Shown: positions 43,314-52,383 of the stretch, one piece after another
Position numbering within the stretch: the stretch's first letter is position 1
How the letters are laid out: each line of letters starts with the position of its first letter
Assembly: GCA_017620015.1 (NCBI GenBank)
Contig: JAFZRE010000039.1
Location: 37,535 to 101,534 of the forward strand
Length of the DNA: 64,000 bases
Direction: 5' to 3'
Origin: Bacteroidales bacterium
GTDB taxonomy: Bacteria; Bacteroidota; Bacteroidia; Bacteroidales; ML635J-15
Notes under the pieces: generated by a model
The model's input: the letters and a program-made list of their open reading frames with translations, nothing else
The model's database searches: none
Told to the model about the DNA's origin: nothing
Program-made: the position numbers and the translations under genes

Positions 43314-44126
43314 ATGAAAAAGTTAATCTCGTTACTTACATTAGCAGGTTTGCTTACATTCGCAACCGCTACATTTGCGCAAGACGAAAAGACAGAAGAA
43401 CAGGCAGCTCCAGCACAGACCGAAGCTGTTGCACAGGATGAACCTATGGCAGCTGACGAAACAGTTCCTGAAGCAACTGAAGAAAAGCCATTCCACCAGC
43501 AGTTGAAGATAAAGATCATCGAAGGTGGTCCTATATTCATGGGCTTCTTGCTCGTAGCTTTGATTCTCGGTTTGGCTATCGCTTTCGAAAGAATCATCTA
43601 TTTGAACCTTGCTACTGTAAATACAAAGAAGTTATTGACTAAGATAGAAAACGCTTTGAACGAAGGTGGCGTTGATGCAGCAATGGACGTTTGCCGCAAC
43701 ACTCGTGGTCCTGTTGCCAGCATATTCTATCAGGGACTTTCAAGATATCCGGAAGGAATCGACATGGTTGAAAAGTCGGTTGTTTCCTACGGTTCGGTTC
43801 AGATGGGCCAGATGGAAAAGGGCTTGACCTGGATTTCGTTGTTCATCGCTCTTCTTCCTATGTTGGGATTCATGGGTACGGTTATCGGTATGATCGGTGC
43901 ATTCGATGCTATCGAAGCTGCTGGTGATATCAACCCTGCAGTTGTTGCTGGTGGTATCAAGGTCGCTCTTATCACAACCGTAGGCGGTTTGATCGGTGCT
44001 ATGATTCTTCAGGTATTCTACAACTATATCTTGGGTAAGATTGATACCTTGGTAAATACAATGGAAGATGCTTCGATATCTCTCGTTGATATCCTTGTAG
44101 ATTACGAAAGAAAGTCAAATAACTAA
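43314..44126 (+). CDS. exbB: ExbB/TolQ/MotA-family proton channel
   Basis: 270 aa. It carries a cleavable signal-like N-terminus (MKKLISLLTLAGLLTFATATFA), an acidic Glu/Ala/Pro linker (about 24-62), and three main membrane helices. The conserved ExbB/TolQ block is present: MEKGLTWISLFIALLPMLGF, MGTVIGMIGAFDAIE, and PAVVAGGIKVALITTVGGL. It uses the proton gradient to energise TonB-dependent outer-membrane import or a Tol-like function. It heads an operon with an unknown membrane protein and two exbD genes. Confidence 0.94.
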   Translation: MKKLISLLTLAGLLTFATATFAQDEKTEEQAAPAQTEAVAQDEPMAADETVPEATEEKPFHQQLKIKIIEGGPIFMGFLLVALILGLAIAFERIIYLNLATVNTKKLLTKIENALNEGGVDAAMDVCRNTRGPVASIFYQGLSRYPEGIDMVEKSVVSYGSVQMGQMEKGLTWISLFIALLPMLGFMGTVIGMIGAFDAIEAAGDINPAVVAGGIKVALITTVGGLIGAMILQVFYNYILGKIDTLVNTMEDASISLVDILVDYERKSNN

Positions 44127-44152
44127 TTGTTGACAATTAAAAACTTACAGAG

Positions 44153-44677
44153 ATGTTAGAGAAAGTAGTTAAAATATTAGGTTGGGTCGTGTTGGGAGCG
44201 GCAGCAGTTATATCTGTGCTGTTCTTCGTACTGCCTAGCGAGGCGTCTGAGATGCAGGCTGCCATGGATGCTCTTGACGGAGCTACTGGCGCTGAGAAGA
44301 TTGAAGGCGTTGATGCGGCAGCGACCAATTGGGGCGGCTTTATAATGTACGCCTGCGAATTCCTCGCAATTCTTTGCGCAGCAATGTTTGTTATTTTCGA
44401 AATAGGTGGTGTGATAGCTGATGGTATTGCTTCTCCTAAGTCGTTGATTAAACCTGCTATAGCAATCGTTGCAATCGTAGTTGTTGTAATCATTTCTTGG
44501 GCATTGGCAGATGGTATAGCTCCACACACAATTGGTATCCAAAAGGCAGGCTATACGCCTGGTGATGCCTATGGTGACATCAAGCTTGCCGAGGCAGGTC
44601 TGTGGATGACATACATAGCTGGCGCAGCAGCAATTTTGGCACTTGTTTATGGTGCAGTTTCAAGATTGTGGAAGTAA
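44153..44677 (+). CDS. Membrane protein of the ExbB-ExbD operon, function unknown
   Basis: 174 aa with four predicted membrane segments: near 8-24, 60-85 (FIMYACEFLAILCAAMFVIF), 100-122 (AIAIVAIVVVVIISWALADG) and 150-168. An extracytoplasmic acidic loop follows the first helix (SEASEMQAAMDALDGATGAE). Genes of this kind commonly sit between exbB and exbD in Bacteroidales, so it is probably an extra subunit of the motor. No enzymatic motif is seen. Spacing to its neighbours is 26 bp on each side. Confidence 0.72.
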   Translation: MLEKVVKILGWVVLGAAAVISVLFFVLPSEASEMQAAMDALDGATGAEKIEGVDAAATNWGGFIMYACEFLAILCAAMFVIFEIGGVIADGIASPKSLIKPAIAIVAIVVVVIISWALADGIAPHTIGIQKAGYTPGDAYGDIKLAEAGLWMTYIAGAAAILALVYGAVSRLWK

Positions 44678-44703
44678 TTGTTAATTTTTAAAAGGTTAAA
44701 ATT

Positions 44704-45288
44704 ATGGCAAAAAGAGCAACCCCGGAAATTAACGCAAGTTCTATGGCGGATATTGCTTTCTTGCTCCTTATATTCTTCCTTGTGACAACGACAATGGATG
44801 TTGATACAGGTATCCAGCGCCAGTTGCCGCCTATTCCGGAGAATAAGGACCAGAAGACCGATGTTGAGGTCAACAAGCGCAATATCTACTTGGTTCTTGT
44901 AAACTCAAGGGGTAATATATCTGTAAACCAGAGTTGGATGGATATAGACAAGCTTCGCGAGGATGCAAAGAGATTCATCAATTGCGACAGGGCTGACGAT
45001 CCGACTCTCCCCGAAATGGAGGAAATTACCGTAGAGGGAATCAAGGGGCCGGTCAAGACTTCGAAGGGTATCATTTCCCTGCAGAACGACCGTGGTACTA
45101 CCTACGGAAGATACATTGAAGTTCAGAACGAATTGGTTGCCGCATACAACGAGATACGTAACGAAGCTGCCCGCAAATACTTCAATAAGCCCTATGACGA
45201 GCTTAACGATGAACAGCAGGAAGCAATCAGGAAGATTTATCCTCAGCGTATCTCAGAAGCAGAACCTAAAAATTATGGAGGAAAGTAA
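44704..45288 (+). CDS. exbD: ExbD-type biopolymer transporter (first copy)
   Basis: 194 aa. A single N-terminal membrane helix carries the family core, SMADIAFLLLIFFLVTTTMD, with the proton-relay Asp in MADIAF. The periplasmic domain begins VDTGIQRQLPPIPENK. It is longer than typical ExbD (about 140 aa) because of an inserted stretch and a C-terminal extension (NKPYDELNDEQQEAIRKIYP). It is a partner of ExbB. The second exbD starts 2 bp later. Confidence 0.93.
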   Translation: MAKRATPEINASSMADIAFLLLIFFLVTTTMDVDTGIQRQLPPIPENKDQKTDVEVNKRNIYLVLVNSRGNISVNQSWMDIDKLREDAKRFINCDRADDPTLPEMEEITVEGIKGPVKTSKGIISLQNDRGTTYGRYIEVQNELVAAYNEIRNEAARKYFNKPYDELNDEQQEAIRKIYPQRISEAEPKNYGGK

Positions 45289-45290
45289 TT

Positions 45291-45770
45291 ATGGCAGTAA
45301 TGGGTAAAAAGAAAAAGAAAACCTTAGGTGCAATATCTACTGCATCTTTGCCCGACATCGTGTTCATGATTCTGTTCTTCTTCATGGTTTCTACGACTAT
45401 GCGCGAGGTGGAACTCCTTATCGAACTCAAGGGTTCCGACCTTCCTACTGCAACCGAAATCAAGAAGCTTGAGAAGAAGTCGTTGGTAAGCTACATCTAT
45501 GTCGGCAAACCATTGCAGCAGTATCAGAAAACCTATGGTACCGAGCCGAAGATTCAGTTGAACTCTTCGTTCGCTGAACTTTCCGACATCTACGAGTACA
45601 TTCTCGCAGAACGTGCCGAAAGGGACGAGGCTGAAGTTCCATTTATGACAACTTCTCTCAAGGTTCACAAGGACACAAAGATGGGTATCATAACCGATAT
45701 CAAGCAAGAGCTTAGGAAAGCAAGTGCCTTGAAAATAAACTACTCGGCACGGCAGGACATGGGATATTAA
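45291..45770 (+). CDS. exbD: ExbD-type biopolymer transporter (second copy)
   Basis: 159 aa. A lysine-rich start (MGKKKKKTLG) is followed by the helix SLPDIVFMILFFFMVSTTMR, with the conserved Asp in PDIVF. The periplasmic part, VELLIELKGSDLPTATEIKK, resembles a normal ExbD. Two different ExbD subunits with one ExbB suggest a mixed ExbD dimer. It is the last gene of the operon, with a terminator 20 bp on. Confidence 0.93.
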   Translation: MAVMGKKKKKTLGAISTASLPDIVFMILFFFMVSTTMREVELLIELKGSDLPTATEIKKLEKKSLVSYIYVGKPLQQYQKTYGTEPKIQLNSSFAELSDIYEYILAERAERDEAEVPFMTTSLKVHKDTKMGIITDIKQELRKASALKINYSARQDMGY

Positions 45771-45791
45771 AATTTTCTTGTATATGATGAA

Positions 45792-45821
45792 ATGGGACTG
45801 AATTTTCAGCCCCATTTTTTT
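45792..45821 (+). terminator. Terminator of the exb operon
   Basis: ATGGG-a-CTGA / TCAG-c-CCCAT stem followed by T7. Confidence 0.8.
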
Positions 45822-45869
45822 ATACTCTAATCTGACATTCAATTCTATTCAAATACCTCCACAAAAAAT

Positions 45870-46070
45870 ACAGGAACGTTGCACGCAACGTTTCTACATT
45901 TTCAAACAACCTCAAACCATCAGAACCCATTTCAAATACAGGAGACGTTGCACGCAACGTCTCTACAGATTCAAACCATCTCAAACCATCTCAAACCATC
46001 TCAAACAACTTCAAACCACCTCAAACCATTTGAACCCATCTCAAACAACCTCAAACAAATTTAAACATAT
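45870..46070. repeat. 10-bp tandem repeat (TCAAACCATC) with two embedded palindromes
   Basis: Degenerate decamers TCAAACCATC / TCAAACAACC fill 45901-46066. Two 18-bp palindromes, AACGTTGCACGCAACGTT (45875-45892) and GACGTTGCACGCAACGTC (45944-45961), are each followed by TCTACA. The gap between the exb operon and the next gene otherwise holds only promoters. Confidence 0.85.
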
Positions 46071-46094
46071 AAACTAAAAAAATCTCCCAACATA

Positions 46095-46125
46095 TTGTAT
46101 ATCTTAAACAAAAAGTTTATCTTTG
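46095..46125 (+). promoter_or_regulatory. Promoter of the surface-protein pair
   Basis: TTG (46095-46097), 20 bp, TAtcTTTG (46118-46125). A second -7 box, TActTTTG, at 46216-46223 lies 18 bp before the ATG. Confidence 0.6.
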
Positions 46126-46241
46126 CAAGTTGTAAAATAGTGTTTTATGTCTTGTGAAAAAAATTTTTGAATTTTTTTTCAAAAAAAAGGCAACCATTTT
46201 ACATTTTATACGTTCTACTTTTGAATTTAAATTAAAAAAAG

Positions 46242-46676
46242 ATGAAAAAACTATTGACAGTTCTCGTGCTACTTGTCGCATTTACAGGGGTTTATGCACA
46301 ACAAGTCAGTGTCATTCCGGACAATAAGCTATATGCTAAATTCCAGTCGGATGACATTAACAATATGGTTAACCTGTTGCCGCAGGAGATTACATATTGG
46401 AATTGGTTTGCATACAATGGTTTCGTTATAAAAAGAACGACTCCGGAAAATGCTCACAAGTATCCGCCACTGAAGTTCTTCGACAAGGACACTAAGCTTG
46501 CCGCAGATGAAGAGGTGGGTTATGATGAGGCTAGTTTCAATATCATGTCCTATGATTTTGAAATCCTTCCCAATAAGGGAAATGCATATAGAATTGGCGA
46601 AACAGGATATGTCGTTAATATATATTCTCAGCGCAAATTAGTTGAAAAATTCAATAAATTTATGGGCCATGAATAA
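46242..46676 (+). CDS. Small secreted protein preceding the SprB-like gene, function unknown
   Basis: 144 aa. Signal peptide MKKLLTVLVLLVAFTGVYA, with a mature start at QQVSVIPDNKLYAKF. The mature domain is compact and acidic/aromatic (EITYWNWFAYNGFVIKR, KYPPLKFFDKDTKLA, NIMSYDFEILPNKGNAYR). No cysteine and no sorting domain. Its 3' end overlaps the 1530-aa surface-protein gene by 8 nt, so the two are translationally coupled. It may be a chaperone or partner of that protein (inference). Confidence 0.72.
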   Translation: MKKLLTVLVLLVAFTGVYAQQVSVIPDNKLYAKFQSDDINNMVNLLPQEITYWNWFAYNGFVIKRTTPENAHKYPPLKFFDKDTKLAADEEVGYDEASFNIMSYDFEILPNKGNAYRIGETGYVVNIYSQRKLVEKFNKFMGHE

Positions 46677-49600
46677 AAAGATAATATACATAACGGTTTT
46701 GTTCCTGCTGATGGGTTTGGCAGGATACTCGCAGACTTATAATCTGAATTCCGATACTAACGGAAGTACTATCACAACCTGCAATGCTACGTTGTACGAT
46801 TCGGGAGGTCCTGATGGTAACTATTCGGCAAGCGAGAACTTTACGATTACCTTCTGCGGTATTGCTAACGCACCTATGATTGTGAGCGTTGAAGCATTAA
46901 GAACAGAAAGTACTTCGTTCGACTACTTGAGGATATACGATGGCTCAAATACTGGTGGTACGCTTCTTGCAACTTTGGGTGGTTCTACCGTGCCTGCCGA
47001 AGAAATAGAGTCGAATGGCAACTGTATTACAATACTGTGGCATAGCGATGGCTCTGTGCAATATGCAGGTTTCCAGCTTAGCATCAGATGCGGTTTCCCT
47101 TGCCAGGACTATACGGTGAACATCACTCCCGAAGCAGTGTATGATGCTACCGAGGATGCTTATTTAGGATGCTCGGGAGGTATTGTTTCGGCAGAACTAA
47201 ATTTCCTTCATAACAATGAAAATTACGAGCAGACTATTGATAATACAACTTTCTCATGGACAGCGGTTTCTGATCAAGGAACTCAGACATTTGCAGGACT
47301 TGGTATTAATGAGCTTTCAGAACCATTAGCTCCAGGTGCATATTTTTTCACTCTTACAACTTCAGATGCAAATAGGTGTCAGGTAATATCAAATACAGTC
47401 ACGGTGTATATTTCAGTGCCACCGACTTTTACCGGAACCTTCCTCGACCCGCCAGTAGTATGTCCGGGTGCAGATGTTAACTTGACTGGTGTTGTTGTTC
47501 CGCCACCTGAATGGCAAATGACAATTCAGGAGGTCAACTATGAGCAGCACTGCTTCGACGATGACCATATTGATGAAGAACAGTTGAGCTGTTTTACATA
47601 CGCGGCATTCCCTGGACAGACTATTCAGTCGGCGGCTGACATCGAGGCTATCGGTATGCGTATGGAACATTCATATATGGGTGACCTTGACATATATATA
47701 CAATGTCCTAATGGTCAGCGTATGACTCTGTTTGAGCAGGCTTGCGGTGGAACTTATTTTGGCGAAGCTGTTGACTATGATACCCAAGGTGTAAATTCTT
47801 GCAACGATGGTGATCAGTGGGTAGGTGTTGGATACGATTATTATTGGACACATGACAATAATAGAGGTTTGATGTCGGCAAACTGTTCAAGCGTTAGTAT
47901 TTTGCCAGCAGGAAACTATCAGCCTGTTGATAATTTCAATGCTTTGGTAGGATGTCCAATCAACGGTGAATGGTGCGTAATATTTGTCGATAATATGAGT
48001 ATTGACGATGGTACTGTTTTCCAGACCGAGCTTCACTTCGCTGATTACATTATACCTGCTGAAGATAGCATCATATCATTCCAGAATACTTATGGTGACG
48101 ATTTGTGGTGGGAAGGTCCAGAATTGCAAAACGAAGGCTTGGGTGCAAACAATGTTGCCAATCCTACAACTCCTGGTCAGGTGCCATACACATTCTATGC
48201 AACCGACAATTTCGGATGTACATACGATACGACAATATATGTGACAGTTCGTGACTTTAATGATGCTAACTGCTGTATCACACCGACTCCTACTATTGCA
48301 AGCATTCCTGACCTGATTTGTTCAAACAGGACAAACCTTTCTGTTCAGAACTTCCCCAATGGTAATACTGGCGAATGGTCAGTTGCAGGTTATCCTAACG
48401 GAGACGATGTAAACAACTCGGTAACCTTTACCAATCCTAATTCTCCTAATACACAAGTTATTATAAATGGTTGGGGTCAATATACCTTCCGTTGGACAGA
48501 ACATTACCTTGGTCGAGACGACTGTAATGGTGAAACGGAAGTAACGACAACCTTCCGTCAGCAACCTACGAATAATTTCGTATATACACCGATTTCTTGT
48601 TTCGGTGGCGAAACAACTGTGACATATACAGGTAATATGGATAATAATGCCGATTTTACATGGACGTTTGGCGGTGCTTTTGCACAGGGCGACCCCAATT
48701 CAATGGGTCCGTTCATCCTCAATTGGCAGGAAGCGGGAACTCATGGCGTTACGCTTACCGTAAACAACGACGGCTGTGTAACTAACGACACGCTTGTTTC
48801 TATTCTCAATCCGGAACGACTTGTAATTGATTCAATATCGGTAGTTAACGACCCATGTTACCATAGCAATGGCGGTTCGGCTGTTGTTACACATCATGGC
48901 GGTACAATGCCAATCGCATATTCGTGGGCGGCTCCTGGTATCGAACTTCAGAATGTAGGTGCAGGAAACTATACCTTGACAATAACAGATGCAAACGGCT
49001 GTACGGCACAGCATACGTTTGTAATTACAGAGCCGACTGAGGTTGTCGTCCAGACGATAGAATCAACCAACTTGACCTGCTTTGCTTCACACGACGGTGC
49101 GATATCGGTTTATGCTGGCGGTGGTACTGGCGAATTGCATTATCTATGGTCGGATGTTGGTTATGGTCCTAATGAGAGGGTTAACCTTTCCGCAGGAGAA
49201 TATTACCTTACAGTAAGCGACGACAACAACTGTAGTCAGACTGGATATGTAGCACTGACTCAGCCGGAACAGCTTTTGATACAGATGACAACCGACTATG
49301 CTGTGTGCGAAGGCGAACCGACTCCTGTTCGTGTAACGGCATTCGGTGGAACTACACCGTACCATTATATGTGGAACAATGGAAATGGCGAGTTTGAAGC
49401 AAGCACTGAAATATCCGCTCAATTGCGCACAACAACACATTATACCGCATACGTTCGTGATGCCAATGGTTGTACGAGCGACATACAGACAATGACTGTT
49501 ACTGTCAGTCCAAAGATGGAAATCGACAGCATTATTCTTCGTCAGATTAAGTGTTACGGTCATTGCGATGGTCGTGCAGAGCTTGTAATGCATGGTGGTC

Positions 49601-51261
49601 TTGCTCCTTTGCAGTATAGCTGGCCGTCCGATACCTATATATATGATGGCGTATGCAGCGGAGCTTACACTGTTACCGTTGCCGACCTTATCGGATGTTC
49701 GGTTGTGGGGGCCTTTGTGATTACCCAGCCTGACGACTTTGTAATTTCAACTTCGATGGATTCTGTATCGTGCAACGGCGGTAGCGATGGTGAAGCAAGA
49801 ATTTTCGTCGATGGTGCAACACCACCTTACACCTACTTATGGCCTAACGGAAATAATACCGACATCCTTACAACTACGGCTGGTTCGTATATTGTGACTG
49901 TCCTTGATAGCAACGGATGCCGTCATACGGAACAATTTGATATTCCAGAGCCAGACCCGATGATTGCGTTGCCAATGAACAATGTTACAATATGCAACGG
50001 ACAGACTGCAACATTGACTACTCAGGTAACTGGTGGTTCTCCATATTACGACTACAGATGGATGGGTCCAGATAGCGTTCAATACAATGGTATGCGCTTT
50101 GACGTGTCGCCAACCGAAACTTCAACATATATCCTCACGATTTACGATTCGCACGGATGCGCATTAGAGCTTTCGCCAGTAACTGTAAATGTTAACCCAG
50201 ACTTGAGGATTGCTTCGGTTGTAACAAGCTACGATACTATTTGTCAGGGCGACGAGGCTTTGATTTATGTCGAGGCTGATGGTGGAAACGGTGGCCCATA
50301 TACATTGACTTTGCAGGATGGTAGGGTAGTGCCGTCGCCATTTACAGTAAGACCCGATTCGACAACAATGTTCTACATTACGCTTACCGATATGTGTGGA
50401 ACTCCGTCGGTAACGGATTCGATAGAGATTTTCGTTCACTCATATCCAGAAGAGTTGTTCACAGCAAGCAATGTAGAAGGGTGTGTTCCTCTTACTGTTG
50501 AATTTACTCCTCTGACAGCTAACGGCACGCAGTATCTGTGGACTTTCGGCGATAATGACTTTGCAGAAGCGGACCAGCCTACACATACGTACAAAAATCC
50601 TGGCGATTATGATGTTACAATGTCGGTTTGGAGCGAGTTCGGTTGCAAGATTGAAAGGACATACTCGAATTTGATTCATGCTTATCCGGTTCCAAGAGCT
50701 TTGTTCGATGCTGATGTTCAGTCGGTATCTGTTCTGTCTGCCGAGGTTCTGTTCAACAATAGGTCGATTGATGCAACTAGATATTTCTGGTTCTTCGGTG
50801 ATATGGATAGTTCTACATATGAAAGTCCGCGCCATACCTATTCTGAAATGGGCGAATACGAGGTTGTTCTTGTGGCAGAAAACGACCACCATTGTAAAGA
50901 CACTACATCGAGATTGATTACGGTTTACAGTCAGTTCTCATTCTATGCTCCTACATCTTTTACTCCTAATGGTGACGGTTTGAACGACTGTTTCAGAATT
51001 TGTGGAAATGGCATATCGAGGAACAACTTCCTGCTGACGGTTTATGACCGTTGGGGTGAACTTGTATTCAGAACCACCGAATATTTCCCTGAATCGAACT
51101 GCGATGCTTGTTCAGAAGGTTCGTGGGATGGTACCGATATGGGTAGCAAGCGCCAGGGCGATAGGGTATTGGAGAACGGTCTGTACTACTGGTACTGTCA
51201 GTTCGAAGATACATTTGGTATTGAACATAGGGAGCAGGGTACTGTAAATATGGTCCGATAA
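46669..51261 (+). CDS. Giant SprB/gliding-type surface protein with T9SS type B C-terminus
   Basis: 1530 aa from the ATG at 46669. After the signal peptide (MNKKIIYITVLFLLMGLAGYSQ) there is a CUB domain at about 25-145 (YDSGGPDGNYSASENFTITF, SFDYLRIYDGS). A P-domain/proprotein-convertase-like region covers about 270-450. SprB-like repeats occupy about 680-1150 (GGTMPIAYSW, NLTCFASHDGAISVYAGGG, YSWPS, SVSCNGGSDGEARIF). Two PKD-like domains contain YLWTFGDND and YFWFFGD. The end is the gliding-motility-associated type B domain: FYAPTSFTPNGDGLND, VYDRWGELVF, GSWDGT and NGLYYWYCQF. It is probably a cell-surface adhesin or filament. Confidence 0.93.
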   Translation: MNKKIIYITVLFLLMGLAGYSQTYNLNSDTNGSTITTCNATLYDSGGPDGNYSASENFTITFCGIANAPMIVSVEALRTESTSFDYLRIYDGSNTGGTLLATLGGSTVPAEEIESNGNCITILWHSDGSVQYAGFQLSIRCGFPCQDYTVNITPEAVYDATEDAYLGCSGGIVSAELNFLHNNENYEQTIDNTTFSWTAVSDQGTQTFAGLGINELSEPLAPGAYFFTLTTSDANRCQVISNTVTVYISVPPTFTGTFLDPPVVCPGADVNLTGVVVPPPEWQMTIQEVNYEQHCFDDDHIDEEQLSCFTYAAFPGQTIQSAADIEAIGMRMEHSYMGDLDIYIQCPNGQRMTLFEQACGGTYFGEAVDYDTQGVNSCNDGDQWVGVGYDYYWTHDNNRGLMSANCSSVSILPAGNYQPVDNFNALVGCPINGEWCVIFVDNMSIDDGTVFQTELHFADYIIPAEDSIISFQNTYGDDLWWEGPELQNEGLGANNVANPTTPGQVPYTFYATDNFGCTYDTTIYVTVRDFNDANCCITPTPTIASIPDLICSNRTNLSVQNFPNGNTGEWSVAGYPNGDDVNNSVTFTNPNSPNTQVIINGWGQYTFRWTEHYLGRDDCNGETEVTTTFRQQPTNNFVYTPISCFGGETTVTYTGNMDNNADFTWTFGGAFAQGDPNSMGPFILNWQEAGTHGVTLTVNNDGCVTNDTLVSILNPERLVIDSISVVNDPCYHSNGGSAVVTHHGGTMPIAYSWAAPGIELQNVGAGNYTLTITDANGCTAQHTFVITEPTEVVVQTIESTNLTCFASHDGAISVYAGGGTGELHYLWSDVGYGPNERVNLSAGEYYLTVSDDNNCSQTGYVALTQPEQLLIQMTTDYAVCEGEPTPVRVTAFGGTTPYHYMWNNGNGEFEASTEISAQLRTTTHYTAYVRDANGCTSDIQTMTVTVSPKMEIDSIILRQIKCYGHCDGRAELVMHGGLAPLQYSWPSDTYIYDGVCSGAYTVTVADLIGCSVVGAFVITQPDDFVISTSMDSVSCNGGSDGEARIFVDGATPPYTYLWPNGNNTDILTTTAGSYIVTVLDSNGCRHTEQFDIPEPDPMIALPMNNVTICNGQTATLTTQVTGGSPYYDYRWMGPDSVQYNGMRFDVSPTETSTYILTIYDSHGCALELSPVTVNVNPDLRIASVVTSYDTICQGDEALIYVEADGGNGGPYTLTLQDGRVVPSPFTVRPDSTTMFYITLTDMCGTPSVTDSIEIFVHSYPEELFTASNVEGCVPLTVEFTPLTANGTQYLWTFGDNDFAEADQPTHTYKNPGDYDVTMSVWSEFGCKIERTYSNLIHAYPVPRALFDADVQSVSVLSAEVLFNNRSIDATRYFWFFGDMDSSTYESPRHTYSEMGEYEVVLVAENDHHCKDTTSRLITVYSQFSFYAPTSFTPNGDGLNDCFRICGNGISRNNFLLTVYDRWGELVFRTTEYFPESNCDACSEGSWDGTDMGSKRQGDRVLENGLYYWYCQFEDTFGIEHREQGTVNMVR

Positions 51262-51279
51262 TAGGTTTTCTAATGATAC

Positions 51280-51320
51280 AAAAAAATAAAGCCGCTCGAT
51301 TGGGCGGCTTTATTTTTTTT
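51280..51320. terminator. Bidirectional terminator between the surface-protein gene and serA
   Basis: AAAAATAAAGCCGC / GCGGCTTTATTTTT stem with loop TCGATTGG, bounded by A and T runs. It serves both convergent genes. Confidence 0.92.
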
Positions 51321-51332
51321 GAATTATGATTC

Positions 51333-52256
51333 TTATTTGTTAAGTCTGAATCTTTCGTTTCCGTTTTCGAAGTAGTCAACTATCTGGTTGATTGCTGCGA
51401 TACCTGCGTTAACGTTTGCTTCTTCGGTCTGAGCACCAAGTTTTTTCGGTGTGAAGAATACGCGGTCTGCGTAGTTTTCCTTCAATTCTGCTGCGCATTC
51501 AGGAGCAACGTCTGCCATGTACTTGAAGTCTGGTCTTTCTGCGAGAACCTTCTTGAGGTCGTCTTCATCGATGACTTCCTTGCGGGCAGTGTTGATAAGA
51601 GTTGCACCCTTAGGCATCTTACCGATTTTGCTCATGTTGATAGACTTCTTAGTCTCGTCGTTTGCCGGGCAGTGGAGCGAAATGTAGTGGCAAGTGCCAA
51701 ACAAGTCGTCGAGGTTGGTGCACTGCTTTGCGCCGGTCGATTCAATCTGTTCCTTTGTTAGGAACGGGTCGTATGCAACTACTTCCATGCCGAATCCCAT
51801 AGCATACTTGCCAAGGAGACGACCAACGTTTCCGTAACCATAGATGCCGAGTTTCTTTCCGTGGATTTCCGAACCAGACTTACCATTATAGTTGTTTCTT
51901 GCAGCCATAATCATAAGACCGATAGCGAGTTCTGCAACTGCATTCGAGTTCTGACCAGGAGTGTTCATTGCAACTACATTGCAAGCTGTTGCTGCATTGA
52001 GGTCGATGTTGTCGAAACCTGCACCAGCTCTTACGATTATCTTGAGGTTCTTGCCAGCTTCGATAACTTCCTTGTCGGCAACGTCGCTTCTGATAATCAT
52101 TGCGTCAACATCAGCTACCGCAGCCAAAAGTTTGTCCTTGGTTCCGTACTTTTCAAGTAAAATAACTTCGTATCCAGCGGCTTTTGCCTTAGCCTGGATG
52201 CCGTCAACTGCTTCTTTTGCAAACGGTTTGTCGGTTGCTACTAAAACCTTTTTCAT
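51333..52256 (-). CDS. serA: D-3-phosphoglycerate dehydrogenase (short form)
   Basis: 307 aa from the ATG at 52256; the frame extends upstream into the promoter and is not used. It catalyses the first step of serine synthesis. The D-2-hydroxyacid dehydrogenase signatures are present: VRAGAGFDNIDLNAATACN, the NAD loop GKKLGIYGYGNVGRLLGKY, HCPANDETKKSINMSKI, and INTARKEVIDEDDL. No C-terminal ACT domain is present, so allosteric serine inhibition of the usual type is not expected. Single gene with its own strong promoter. Confidence 0.94.
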   Translation of the reverse strand: MKKVLVATDKPFAKEAVDGIQAKAKAAGYEVILLEKYGTKDKLLAAVADVDAMIIRSDVADKEVIEAGKNLKIIVRAGAGFDNIDLNAATACNVVAMNTPGQNSNAVAELAIGLMIMAARNNYNGKSGSEIHGKKLGIYGYGNVGRLLGKYAMGFGMEVVAYDPFLTKEQIESTGAKQCTNLDDLFGTCHYISLHCPANDETKKSINMSKIGKMPKGATLINTARKEVIDEDDLKKVLAERPDFKYMADVAPECAAELKENYADRVFFTPKKLGAQTEEANVNAGIAAINQIVDYFENGNERFRLNK

Positions 52257-52305
52257 TTCAAATTGTGTTTTAAATTTTAATAATGTTTTGCTTTTTAATT
52301 TTCGG

Positions 52306-52337
52306 CAAAGATATTCATTGCCAATCGATTTATCAAA
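52306..52337 (-). promoter_or_regulatory. Promoter of serA
   Basis: Minus strand: TTTG (52337-52334), exactly 20 bp, TAtcTTTG (52313-52306). It is the best match to the Bacteroidota consensus in the window, 50 bp before the ATG. Confidence 0.75.
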
Positions 52338-52383
52338 CAAATTGGAACATATTTTAAAACATTGTTTTGGCGCTTCACTCGGC

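Noticed and set aside
45879..46064. 61-aa frame rich in repeated Ser-Asn-His residues
   Set aside because: It is a translation of the 10-bp tandem repeat, without a start site of its own.
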